Of a stretch of DNA of 64,000 bases, positions 33,536 to 41,769 are shown piece after piece. The notes below the pieces were generated by a model that was not told the origin of the DNA, did not search any database, and worked only from the letters and a program-made list of their open reading frames with translations. The DNA comes from Thalassobius sp050633445 (GTDB lineage Bacteria; Pseudomonadota; Alphaproteobacteria; Rhodobacterales; Rhodobacteraceae). The stretch's first letter is position 1. Each line of letters starts with the position of its first letter. A program made the translations under genes and the position numbers. Location: positions 1 through 64,000 of the forward strand of contig JBOEGN010000030.1 of assembly GCA_050633445.1 (NCBI GenBank), written 5' to 3'.

Positions 33536-35872
33536 TTAGGCGGTGGCCATTCCAGCCGAGCCTTTGCCGCGCCAATGCCAAGCGATGACCCCCAGCGCCA
33601 CCGCGATGGCGGGGCCCGCAATGGTCAGGCTTTTCATCAGGACCAGCACGGCCAATGCCAGACGGATGGCCATCTCGATCTTGCCCATCGGGCGCGCCTC
33701 GAACCGGGCCAGAACGCTGGCCAGCAGGTACAGCGCCAAGGCAATCCGCACCGCGATCCAAGCCAGATGCAGGGGGTGCACTTGGCCGTCCAAACCGGAC
33801 AGATAGCGATCACCGCCGCCAACCGGGTTCAGCTGGGCGGCCTCGATCAGCAGCAGTTCGGGGTAGAAGGCAAAGATGAATGGCACCACAAAGATCACCA
33901 CGCCTGCGCGCACCGCCGCGATGCCCGTTCGCATCGGATCGGCCTTGGTGATCGAGGCTGCGGCAAAGGCCGCAATCGCCACAGGAGGCGTGATGGCGGA
34001 CGCCACGGCAAAGTAAAAGATGAACATATGCGCGGTGAAAGTCGCGATGCCCAGCCCCACCAGCATCGGCCCCATCAGCAGCGCCACGTTGATATAGGCG
34101 GGCACCGTGGGCATCCCCATGCCCAGCAGGATCGCCATCACCATCGTTGCCATTAGGGCCAGCAGCAGGAAGAAGGCGTTCTCGCCGATGATGCCACCGC
34201 TTTCACGCAGCCAGCCAACGATATCAACCGCGATATAGTTCGAAAGCCCAGTGAAGTTCAGACAGAAGTCGATCACCGACACAGCCAGGAACATCAGGTA
34301 TAACCGGCTGACCAGCAGACCCGCATCGGCCAACGCTGCCAGGATGTCTTGCGGCGACTGGCGGATCTTTTTGTCCAGAAAGAACAGCACGACCAGAAGG
34401 GCCGTTGCCCACCACCCGGCCGAGCCTGCATCCCCAGCCGAGTTCTGGAACAATTGCAGCAGCCAGGGCAGGTTTTCGGCGCGGCAGCCATGATCGCTGA
34501 TGATCTGCTGCACGCCCCAAAGGCCAGCCAGAGGGCCACAGCCCACGGCCTCTTTCGGGGTCAGCAGCAGGATCAGGATCAGGACGATCGGCGCAAAGAT
34601 CATCACCAGGTGCAGCTTATCCTCGCCGGTCAAGCGCATGTCGTCGGTGACGTCGCCGACGGCCTCGATCCCTTGTTTACGAGCCTGAAAGACCACGGTC
34701 AGGAACAAGCACCCGAAATAGGCCAGCGCAGGCAAAGACGCAGCGATGATCACCTCGCGGTAAGGCACCACGGTCATGGCCGACAGCACAAAGGCGGCGA
34801 CGCCCATCACCGGCGGCATGATCTGCCCACCGGACGAGGCCGCAGCCTCGATCCCGCCGGAAAATGTGCGCTGGAACCCGCGTTTCAGCATCATCGGAAT
34901 GGTCAGCACACCGGTGGACAACACGTTCACCACAGGTCCACCCGAGATGGTCCCGAACATGGCCGAGCTAACAATGGCCGCATGGGCCGGACCACCGCGC
35001 AGGCGACGAGTCCACAGAAAGGCCACCTTGATCAGCGACTGCCCGCCCGCCGACACGCCGAACAACGCGCCCAGCACGATGTAAGGAAAGACGGTGTTCA
35101 TCAGGATCGCCATGAAACGTCCCAGAATGCCTTGGGCGTTATTAACCAGGATGTCCTGCATATTGGGGCGGCCATCCAACAGGTGGCGTGGCTCGCCTCC
35201 CAGTTTGGTGACCAGGTATTTGTTCATGTCATCGGCACCGAAATAGTACCAGATAAACACGGTCAGCATGGCATAGGTCGCCATCGCAATGGCCACCGCG
35301 ACCAAGGGAAAGCCCCAGACGCGCACGTTATAGGCCAGGAACACAATGATGGCCAAAGCCATGATCGGAAAGATCCCCAATCCCAACGTATTGATGCACG
35401 AGGGATCGTCCACCGTTGTCGGCGGCGGCAGGCCCATTGACTCGTTGAACTCGATTTCATCTTGCAGAGCGCGGGCGATCAGCTCGGCGCGCTCGCCGGT
35501 GAATTGGTCAATCAGGCAGACACTGTCGATCTCGATCAGATACGAGGTCGAAACAACCAGCGCCATGATCACCAGCGCGATATCCATCGACAAACCAAGG
35601 GCGTATTTCACGCGGCCCTTATCGCGAAACAGCCGCGCCATGGACTGATCCAGCGCCACGGTGCACATCATGATCAGGAAACACAGGGGTGCGAGGTATT
35701 CAAAACTGAAGCGGCGGATTTTCACACCCTTGCCGAAGGTGTCGGACACCCAGTCATCCAGACCGGGAAACGAGGGCAGGGTATTCAGCAGCCCGATGAT
35801 GACAAGGACAAGTCCAAGCACCAGCGACAGGCGTGTGAATAAGCTGCGGGGCCGAACGATGTCGGGGGTCAT
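33536..35872 (-). CDS. TRAP transporter fused permease (DctQM type)
   Basis: A protein of 778 residues with some 16 or more hydrophobic segments. An N-terminal small-subunit-like part (about 1-230) is fused to the large DctM-like part with GGIEAAASSGGQIMPPVMGVAAFVLS and MGMPTVPAYINVALLMGP. Fused permeases usually pair with TAXI-type binding proteins, as here. It uses a Na+ or proton gradient. It is the third gene of the sulfatase-TAXI-TRAP operon on the minus strand. Confidence 0.92.
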   Translation of the reverse strand: MTPDIVRPRSLFTRLSLVLGLVLVIIGLLNTLPSFPGLDDWVSDTFGKGVKIRRFSFEYLAPLCFLIMMCTVALDQSMARLFRDKGRVKYALGLSMDIALVIMALVVSTSYLIEIDSVCLIDQFTGERAELIARALQDEIEFNESMGLPPPTTVDDPSCINTLGLGIFPIMALAIIVFLAYNVRVWGFPLVAVAIAMATYAMLTVFIWYYFGADDMNKYLVTKLGGEPRHLLDGRPNMQDILVNNAQGILGRFMAILMNTVFPYIVLGALFGVSAGGQSLIKVAFLWTRRLRGGPAHAAIVSSAMFGTISGGPVVNVLSTGVLTIPMMLKRGFQRTFSGGIEAAASSGGQIMPPVMGVAAFVLSAMTVVPYREVIIAASLPALAYFGCLFLTVVFQARKQGIEAVGDVTDDMRLTGEDKLHLVMIFAPIVLILILLLTPKEAVGCGPLAGLWGVQQIISDHGCRAENLPWLLQLFQNSAGDAGSAGWWATALLVVLFFLDKKIRQSPQDILAALADAGLLVSRLYLMFLAVSVIDFCLNFTGLSNYIAVDIVGWLRESGGIIGENAFFLLLALMATMVMAILLGMGMPTVPAYINVALLMGPMLVGLGIATFTAHMFIFYFAVASAITPPVAIAAFAAASITKADPMRTGIAAVRAGVVIFVVPFIFAFYPELLLIEAAQLNPVGGGDRYLSGLDGQVHPLHLAWIAVRIALALYLLASVLARFEARPMGKIEMAIRLALAVLVLMKSLTIAGPAIAVALGVIAWHWRGKGSAGMATA

Positions 35873-35909
35873 GGGGGGCTCCAGTCAGAGAGGGCGTTTC
35901 AAAAGGATC

Positions 35910-35940
35910 GGTCCGGGCGCGCTATTGTGCCGCCCGGACC
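35910..35940 (-). promoter_or_regulatory. Intercistronic hairpin between TAXI binding-protein and permease genes
   Basis: A perfect 10-bp stem GGTCCGGGCG/CGCCCGGACC with an 11-nt loop, 14 bases after the binding-protein stop. The T tail is poor (GATCCTTTTG), so it may act as a partial terminator or a 3'-end stabiliser giving more binding protein than permease. Confidence 0.6.
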
Positions 35941-35953
35941 TGTGATGCGCGAA

Positions 35954-37003
35954 TTACTTAGCGCATTCAGGAACGGTATAGCCCGCCTCTTCCCAGGCGG
36001 CGATCGCACCGGGGTGGTATTTCAGCGACAGCGGACCGCAAAAGCCCGACAGTTCCGCATCCAGAATGCCGAAGTTGGCGTTCTTCATAAAGGCTGTGCG
36101 TGCCTTCAACTCGTCCAGCGTTTTGATGTGCTCGGCCACCAGCGCCTTGGCCATATCAAAGGACATGTCCTTGTGCACGATGTCAGCAAACGCCGTTCCG
36201 ATCCCGCGGAAATTGCCATCCTCGGACACCATGCGAATCCCATCGCCATAGCCCATCTGATCCCAATGCACGGTCACAGGCACGTTGCCAGGCGCGTTGA
36301 AAATCTTGCGGTAGCCTTCGCTTTCGAAAACATCCTTGGGGGTCGAGACGATCACAACATCACCCGCGGCCTGCATGGTCGTCACCCGTTGCGACGGGAA
36401 GGTCAGCGGCAGAATAAACGCATCCATCGACCCATCCACAAGCACCGACGGCAGCTGACCCCAGTTGGTCTGATGCCCGTTGTAATCCTCGCCGTCTTTC
36501 ATGCCGGCAGCCATCTGCGCGGCCTGACGGGCGTTCACCAGCGCCGCACCACGGGGCGGGCCGTTCCAGACATTCTTCCCGGCCAGTTTTTCCCAGCTGT
36601 CGATGCCTTCGCTTTCCAGCGCGATCAGGCCATAGGCCCCGGCGTTGAACGGATACAGCGCCCGCACATTCGAGGCCAGCGCGGCGCCTTTTTCAGCACC
36701 GGTTTTCGAGTATGGCCCGCGGCCCTTGTCCAGCAGGAACACCAGGATCAATGGCATGTTCGAGATGTCCGAGCGCCCCTCGGCGATATTCATCAGCGAG
36801 TTGGTCAGGGTCTGGCCTTCGAGAACCTGCAAGTTGGCGATGCCCGCACGAGCATTGGATTCGGCGGCATGCATGGCGGTGGCATGGGTCGCCGCGCCCG
36901 GCGTCGTGGTCTCATAAGTCAGATTGGCCTGCGCCTGAACCGAGGCCGCGCCGAGCCCCAGAGCCGCGACCGCTGCCGCCAATGTCTTGGTTACATGTTT
37001 CAT
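35954..37003 (-). CDS. TAXI-family TRAP transporter solute-binding protein
   Basis: A periplasmic protein of 349 residues. The signal peptide is MKHVTKTLAAAVAALGLGAASVQAQA. The TAXI fold follows (LTYETTTPGAATHATAMHAAESNARAG, NMPLILVFLLDKGRGPYSKTG). The C-terminus, GAIAAWEEAGYTVPECAK, is typical. The ligand is unknown. The adjacent sulfatase suggests a sulfate ester or a related anion. It lies 26 bases after the sulfatase gene and 81 before the permease gene. Confidence 0.9.
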   Translation of the reverse strand: MKHVTKTLAAAVAALGLGAASVQAQANLTYETTTPGAATHATAMHAAESNARAGIANLQVLEGQTLTNSLMNIAEGRSDISNMPLILVFLLDKGRGPYSKTGAEKGAALASNVRALYPFNAGAYGLIALESEGIDSWEKLAGKNVWNGPPRGAALVNARQAAQMAAGMKDGEDYNGHQTNWGQLPSVLVDGSMDAFILPLTFPSQRVTTMQAAGDVVIVSTPKDVFESEGYRKIFNAPGNVPVTVHWDQMGYGDGIRMVSEDGNFRGIGTAFADIVHKDMSFDMAKALVAEHIKTLDELKARTAFMKNANFGILDAELSGFCGPLSLKYHPGAIAAWEEAGYTVPECAK

Positions 37004-37029
37004 TTTTCCCAGTTCCTCCCTTGGAAAGT

Positions 37030-38703
37030 TTATTCTGCCGCGTTGCCCCGTTTCATATTGGGTGCTTTGCGGTTTCGATATTTCACCGTCAGATCCAGCG
37101 GCACGTCGTTTTGGTCATAGACGCCGATCATCACGCCACGGCGGCGGGTTTTGGCGCGCATCTCCTCCAGCTGCGCCTTGCTGCGCGTGGTGCGCTGCGA
37201 TTGCCGTCGGGCCCATGCAAACAGGTGGTCATAGAGCTGATCAATGACGTCCTGATGCTCCTCGCTGTCGCCCAGATCGCGCAGTTCTTGCGGATCGTTG
37301 GTCAGGTCGAACAGGATTGGGCGGTGGTCGCCCTCGCAATGGATCAATTTCCATTCTTTGGTGGCGACCATGAACATCACCGCCTCGCGCACCTCGTGGC
37401 CCAGCTGATCCGCCGTGGGCGAGGCCGAGTAGTCGTATTCACAAATCGCATAGTCGCGCAGGGTGTCGGCGCGGTCCCCACGCAGCAGCGGCAGCAGGCT
37501 TTCGCCCTCAAGGATGTGGTATTCCGGCGCGCCGCCCGCGACCTCGACAAAGGTGGGGGCCAGGTCGATCGCTTCGACCAGCGCATCGCTGACGGTGCCG
37601 CGTGTGGCGTCGGCCTCGGGCGAGGGGTCATAGATGATCAACGGCACCTTGGCCGAGTTGTCGTGGAAGAACGTCTTTTCTCCCATCCAGTGATCGCCCA
37701 GAAAATCCCCGTGATCCGAGGTCAGCACGATCATTGTGTCCTCCATCCGGCCGGTTTCTTCCAACCAGTCGAACAGGCGGCCCATCTGGTCGTCGCATTG
37801 TTTGATCAGGCCCATATAGGCGGGGATCACGGCCTCGCGGACCTCTTTACGGGAGAACGCCTTGCCCACGCCGCTGTCCATGAACGCCTTTAGCACCGGA
37901 TGCGCGGTTTCATATTCGCTGTCCGAGCGGATGACGTCCTGCACATCGTCAGGGCCGTACATGCTGGCATAGGGTTCGGGCACCACATAAGGCCAGTGCG
38001 GTTTGATAAAGGACAGGTGCATGCACCAGGGTTCTTTGGCCTGTTCGATGAACTCGATGCCGCGCCCGGTCAGATAGGGGGTTTCGCTGTCCTCTTCGGC
38101 GATATTCGCTGCCTCGGAGGAGTTTTTCAGGAACCAGCCAGACAGCACATTGCCCGCGTCATCCAGACCCGAATTGGCAAAGTCGTGCCAGGGGTTGTCG
38201 GACTCATAACCTTTGGCCTTGAGGAATTTGTTATACTCCTTGGCCCCATCCGGGTCATAGGATCCATCCGGTCCCTCGGGCAGCATCCCGTCATCGCGTT
38301 CGAACACATCGAACCCGCATTCGGCCACGCGCGCACCGATGATGCTGTCGCGCTCCAGCCCTAAACGCTCCATGCCCTCTGCATCGACGCTCATGTGGGT
38401 TTTGCCAACCAACCAGCAATCCATACCCAATTTGCGCAGGTGATCGCCCATAGTCTTTTCACCGACCTTTAGGGGAATGTTGTTCCAGCTGGCCCCGTGG
38501 CTGTGCACATAGCGCCCAGTATAGGTGGACATACGCGAGCTGCCACAGATCGGCGACTGGATATAGCACCGGTCAAACCGGACACCCATTTTCGCCAGCC
38601 GATCAATATGAGGCGTATGCAGGGTCTTGTGACCATAGCAGCTTAGGTAATCCCAGCGCAGCTGGTCGAACATGATGAACAGAATGTTTTTGGGTTTGGC
38701 CAT
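37030..38703 (-). CDS. Sulfatase family hydrolase (formylglycine type)
   Basis: A protein of 557 residues of the alkaline phosphatase superfamily. The N-terminal metal site is NILFIMFDQLRWDYL, the formylglycine motif is SPICGSSRMSTYTGRY (C-G-S-S-R, modified Cys), and the second metal motif is LTSDHGDFLGDHWMGEKTF. No signal peptide is seen, so it should act in the cytosol after uptake by the adjacent TRAP system. It could instead be a phosphonate monoester or phosphodiester hydrolase. The basic C-terminal tail is family-typical. First gene of the operon. Confidence 0.85.
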   Translation of the reverse strand: MAKPKNILFIMFDQLRWDYLSCYGHKTLHTPHIDRLAKMGVRFDRCYIQSPICGSSRMSTYTGRYVHSHGASWNNIPLKVGEKTMGDHLRKLGMDCWLVGKTHMSVDAEGMERLGLERDSIIGARVAECGFDVFERDDGMLPEGPDGSYDPDGAKEYNKFLKAKGYESDNPWHDFANSGLDDAGNVLSGWFLKNSSEAANIAEEDSETPYLTGRGIEFIEQAKEPWCMHLSFIKPHWPYVVPEPYASMYGPDDVQDVIRSDSEYETAHPVLKAFMDSGVGKAFSRKEVREAVIPAYMGLIKQCDDQMGRLFDWLEETGRMEDTMIVLTSDHGDFLGDHWMGEKTFFHDNSAKVPLIIYDPSPEADATRGTVSDALVEAIDLAPTFVEVAGGAPEYHILEGESLLPLLRGDRADTLRDYAICEYDYSASPTADQLGHEVREAVMFMVATKEWKLIHCEGDHRPILFDLTNDPQELRDLGDSEEHQDVIDQLYDHLFAWARRQSQRTTRSKAQLEEMRAKTRRRGVMIGVYDQNDVPLDLTVKYRNRKAPNMKRGNAAE

Positions 38704-38812
38704 ACACGTTTTCGCCTCGGTTCAATGAACCGATCCCGTCGCCTTGCTTTGCGACGTTTGGCGTCTCCTCCCTTTGTTTTGACATCAGGGTAACGATTCG
38801 GAGCCGCCGTGA

Positions 38813-38851
38813 GAAATAGCTATTTGGAAAATGTCATACCGAAAATGTTAT
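38813..38851. promoter_or_regulatory. Three 11-mers spaced 14 bp, upstream of the sulfatase-TRAP operon
   Basis: GAAATAGCTAT (38813), GAAAATGTCAT (38827) and GAAAATGTTAT (38841) start exactly 14 bp apart in the 157-bp gap between the LysR gene and the sulfatase gene. The array is about 110-150 bp ahead of the sulfatase ATG. A multi-site operator for the LysR product is the simplest reading. Confidence 0.5.
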
Positions 38852-38860
38852 GGCGCTAGG

Positions 38861-39781
38861 TCAGGTCCCCAATCCGAGGGCCTGAACCTCTTCGCGGATG
38901 ACCTGCATCAGCAATTGCGCCGGTTCCGAAACCTTTCGGGCGGTGGGGGTGGTCAGGCCAACGGCGCCCATCAGCTCGTCTTTGCAATAGTTCAGCGTGG
39001 TGACGGTGCCCTCGCTCAGCTCTCGTTTCATGCCGCCAACGGGCAAAAAAACGATCGCATCCGACACCAGAATAAAGTTCCGGGCGAATTCAAACGAGAT
39101 CGTCTCGATCCGGTTCGAGAAACGCGACAGACCCTTGCCGATGATGAAGCGCTCCAGCTCGTCCCGAATGATGGTGTTGGCCAGCGGGATAACGACGGGG
39201 AATTCGTTAATGTCATGAATCGTCAGATTTGGATCGCTGACAAGGGGATGATCGCGGCGCACAAAAAACACCAAAGGCTCGCTGAACAGGTGTTCAAAGT
39301 TAAGCCCCTGCATCTCTTCGGCTGACTGAATGCGACCAAAGCTGAAATCAGCGTCGCCCAACCGCAGATGATGATGCAGCCCGCCGCCGGTGGTCGCCTT
39401 GAATTCAACGTCAATCGAGGGATACAGCGATTTGAACCGCGCCGTCGCTCCAGGCATCACCATGCGCACCACGTTGGGCAGAACATAGGCGCTGACGCGC
39501 TGTTCCACGATCTGACCTCGCATTGTTTTCAGACCCAGATCGACCTGTTCCAATCCGCCATCGACATAGGAATACAGCAGCCGCCCCGCCGCGTTCATCG
39601 CCAATCCGGTCGAGGTGCGTTCGAACAAGGTGGCCCCCAGCTCTTCCTCTAGCTCACGGATCGAGCGAGAGACCGAGGGCTGCACCGTCCCCATCCGTTC
39701 CGCCGCGCGGGTGACCGAGCCCAGATCGGCAACGGCAAGAAAGCACCGTAAATGGCGCATTCGGATGCGTTTGGAAACCAT
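38861..39781 (-). CDS. LysR-family regulator (PcaQ/GbpR-like) of the sulfatase-TRAP operon
   Basis: A protein of 306 residues. The DNA-binding N-terminus is RHLRCFLAVADLGSVTRAAERMGTVQPSVSRSIRELEEELGATLFERT. The effector domain includes VLPNVVRMVMPGATARFKSLYPSI. Similarity is to the PcaQ/galactose-binding-protein-regulator branch. It lies upstream of and parallel to the sulfatase operon, separated by 157 bp that hold the spaced repeats, so it probably controls that operon. Confidence 0.87.
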   Translation of the reverse strand: MVSKRIRMRHLRCFLAVADLGSVTRAAERMGTVQPSVSRSIRELEEELGATLFERTSTGLAMNAAGRLLYSYVDGGLEQVDLGLKTMRGQIVEQRVSAYVLPNVVRMVMPGATARFKSLYPSIDVEFKATTGGGLHHHLRLGDADFSFGRIQSAEEMQGLNFEHLFSEPLVFFVRRDHPLVSDPNLTIHDINEFPVVIPLANTIIRDELERFIIGKGLSRFSNRIETISFEFARNFILVSDAIVFLPVGGMKRELSEGTVTTLNYCKDELMGAVGLTTPTARKVSEPAQLLMQVIREEVQALGLGT

Positions 39782-39920
39782 AAGGACCGGGGCCTTTTTG
39801 TTCGCGTGGACGGGTCGGTGCCGATCACCCTAGCCGAGCGTTGATCACGCGTCCAACACCTTGGCCCCGGAAAATGTTGCGACGCGGCGTGAAATCTATT
39901 GCCTGAATGTTAATAATTCG

Positions 39921-39936
39921 ATATTTCGCGAAATAT
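39921..39936. promoter_or_regulatory. Perfect 16-bp palindrome over the arsR-arsC start codon
   Basis: ATATTTCGCGAAATAT, whose last two bases are the first two of the ATG at 39935. It is AT-rich with a central CGCG. It is likely the operator for the ArsR domain. The overlap means repressor binding would also cover the translation start. Confidence 0.65.
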
Positions 39937-40774
39937 GGAAATGAATCGAGTCGAACAGCTGGCCGCCTTGGCCCACCCGCAACGTCTGGCGATCTTTCGT
40001 CTGCTGATGCGCCGCTATCCTGATGCGGTCTCGGCGGGCGAAATCGCCGGAGTTCTAGAGGCCCGCGCCAACACGTTGTCCGCCTACCTGTCATCTTTAC
40101 GTCAAGCAGGGCTGATAGCTCAGACCCGCGACGGGCGTTCGTTGCTGTATCGCGTAGCATTGGAGCAGGCAGATGGGCTTGTGTCTTTTCTTGTCGATGA
40201 TTGCTGCCGGGGACGTCCCGAAATGTGCCAACCGCGGTCGTTCGCACCGCAAAGCATGGAAGCCGAAATGACTGATCGTAAATACAATGTCCTGTTCATC
40301 TGCGTCGGCAATTCCGCCCGCTCGATCTTTGCAGAATCAATCCTGAGGGCCGAGGCCGGGGAGCGCTTTAACGCCTATTCCGCTGGTCTAAATCCAGCGA
40401 TTGGCCTGAACCCTTTTGCGGTCGAAATGCTGAGCACGAAGGGCCACGATATTGACAGGCTCTCTTCGAAACCCATTGCGGTGTTTCAGGGGGCGGATGC
40501 GCCGGTGATGGATTTTGTCTTTACTGTTTGCGATCTGGCCGCGAACGAGGAATGCCCCGCCTGGTCTGGCCAGCCGATCAGCGCGCATTGGGGGGTGCCT
40601 GACCCGGTAAAGGCCACCGGCACCGATGCCGAAAAACGCCTGGCCTTCCAACAAGCTTATGCCGCGCTGCGCAACCGGATCATCGCCTTTGCCGCGCTGC
40701 CGTTTGACAGCCTGGATCGCGTGTCGCTGCAAAGCCGCGTGGACGCTCTTGCCAATGATATGGAAACACAATGA
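39935..40774 (+). CDS. ArsR regulator-ArsC arsenate reductase fusion
   Basis: A protein of 279 residues. Residues 1-105 form an ArsR-type winged helix (LAHPQRLAIFRLLMRRYPDAVSAGEIAGVL) with a Cys pair DDCCRGRPEMC as probable arsenite sensor. Residues 114-279 form a low-molecular-weight phosphatase-type ArsC with P-loop FICVGNSARS (C-x5-R) and DPVKATGT. It should repress the operon and reduce arsenate. A second ATG at 39941 could be the real start, as neither has a good RBS. It ends with an ATGA overlap to the GAPDH gene. Confidence 0.9.
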   Translation: MEMNRVEQLAALAHPQRLAIFRLLMRRYPDAVSAGEIAGVLEARANTLSAYLSSLRQAGLIAQTRDGRSLLYRVALEQADGLVSFLVDDCCRGRPEMCQPRSFAPQSMEAEMTDRKYNVLFICVGNSARSIFAESILRAEAGERFNAYSAGLNPAIGLNPFAVEMLSTKGHDIDRLSSKPIAVFQGADAPVMDFVFTVCDLAANEECPAWSGQPISAHWGVPDPVKATGTDAEKRLAFQQAYAALRNRIIAFAALPFDSLDRVSLQSRVDALANDMETQ

Positions 40775-41769
40775 CGACATATGCAGTGAACGGCCTTGGC
40801 CGCATGGGAAAACTGGCGCTGAAACCTTTGCTGGACAGCGGCGCGAAGGTGGCCTGGATCAATGATGCGGTGGGCGATGCGGCGATGCAGGCGCATCTGC
40901 TGGAATTCGACACGGTCCATGGCCGTTGGGACGCTGAGTTCGCCTCGGATGCCGACAGCGTGACCATTGATGGCACGCGTATCCCGTTCATCGGCACCTC
41001 GAAAATCGAGGATTTGCCGCTGGAGGGCGTGGACGTGGTGATCGACTGCACCGGCGTCTTCAAGACCGAGGCCAAGCTGGCCCCTTATTTTGCCGCCGGT
41101 GTGAAAAAGGTCGTGGTCTCGGCCCCCGTCAAGGACGGCCCGACCGCGAATATCGTCTATGGCATCAACACCGAGGACTATGACCCCGCCCAGCACCAGA
41201 TCGTGACCGCGGCCAGCTGCACCACCAATTGTCTGGCTCCCGTGGTCAAGGTTCTGCACGAAGGGCTGGGGATCAAGCACGGCTCGATGACCACGATCCA
41301 TGACGTGACCAACACGCAGACCATCGTGGACCGTCCGGCCAAGGACCTGCGGCGCGCGCGCTCGGCGCTGAACTCGCTGATCCCGACGACCTCGGGCTCG
41401 GCGACGGCGATCATGCTGATTTTCCCCGAACTTCAGGGTAAATTGAATGGTCATGCGGTGCGGGTGCCGCTGTTGAATGCCTCGCTGACTGATTGCGTGT
41501 TCGAGATGGAGCGTGAAACCACCGTCGAAGAGGTCAACGCCCTGTTCGAGGCCGCCGCCAATGGCCCGCTGAAGGGTATTCTGGGCTATGAAACCCGCCC
41601 GCTAGTGTCGTGCGATTATACCAATGACCCGCGCAGCTCGATCATCGACGCGCCCTCGACCATGGTGGTGAACGGGACGCAGGTGAAAATCTATGCCTGG
41701 TACGACAACGAATGGGGCTATGCCCAGCGTCTGGTTGACGTGGCGCTGATGGTGGGTAACTCGCTGTGA
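40771..41769 (+). CDS. ArsJ-associated glyceraldehyde-3-phosphate dehydrogenase
   Basis: A protein of 332 residues. The NAD-binding motif is VNGLGRMGKLALKP (variant of GFGRIGR), the catalytic Cys lies in AASCTTNCLAPVVKVL, and the His lies in a later strand (the phosphate-site TTSGSATA is conserved). With arsenate in place of phosphate it makes 1-arseno-3-phosphoglycerate, which ArsJ exports. It is overlapped by 4 bases on both sides, within a three-gene arsenic operon. Confidence 0.92.
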   Translation: MTTYAVNGLGRMGKLALKPLLDSGAKVAWINDAVGDAAMQAHLLEFDTVHGRWDAEFASDADSVTIDGTRIPFIGTSKIEDLPLEGVDVVIDCTGVFKTEAKLAPYFAAGVKKVVVSAPVKDGPTANIVYGINTEDYDPAQHQIVTAASCTTNCLAPVVKVLHEGLGIKHGSMTTIHDVTNTQTIVDRPAKDLRRARSALNSLIPTTSGSATAIMLIFPELQGKLNGHAVRVPLLNASLTDCVFEMERETTVEEVNALFEAAANGPLKGILGYETRPLVSCDYTNDPRSSIIDAPSTMVVNGTQVKIYAWYDNEWGYAQRLVDVALMVGNSL

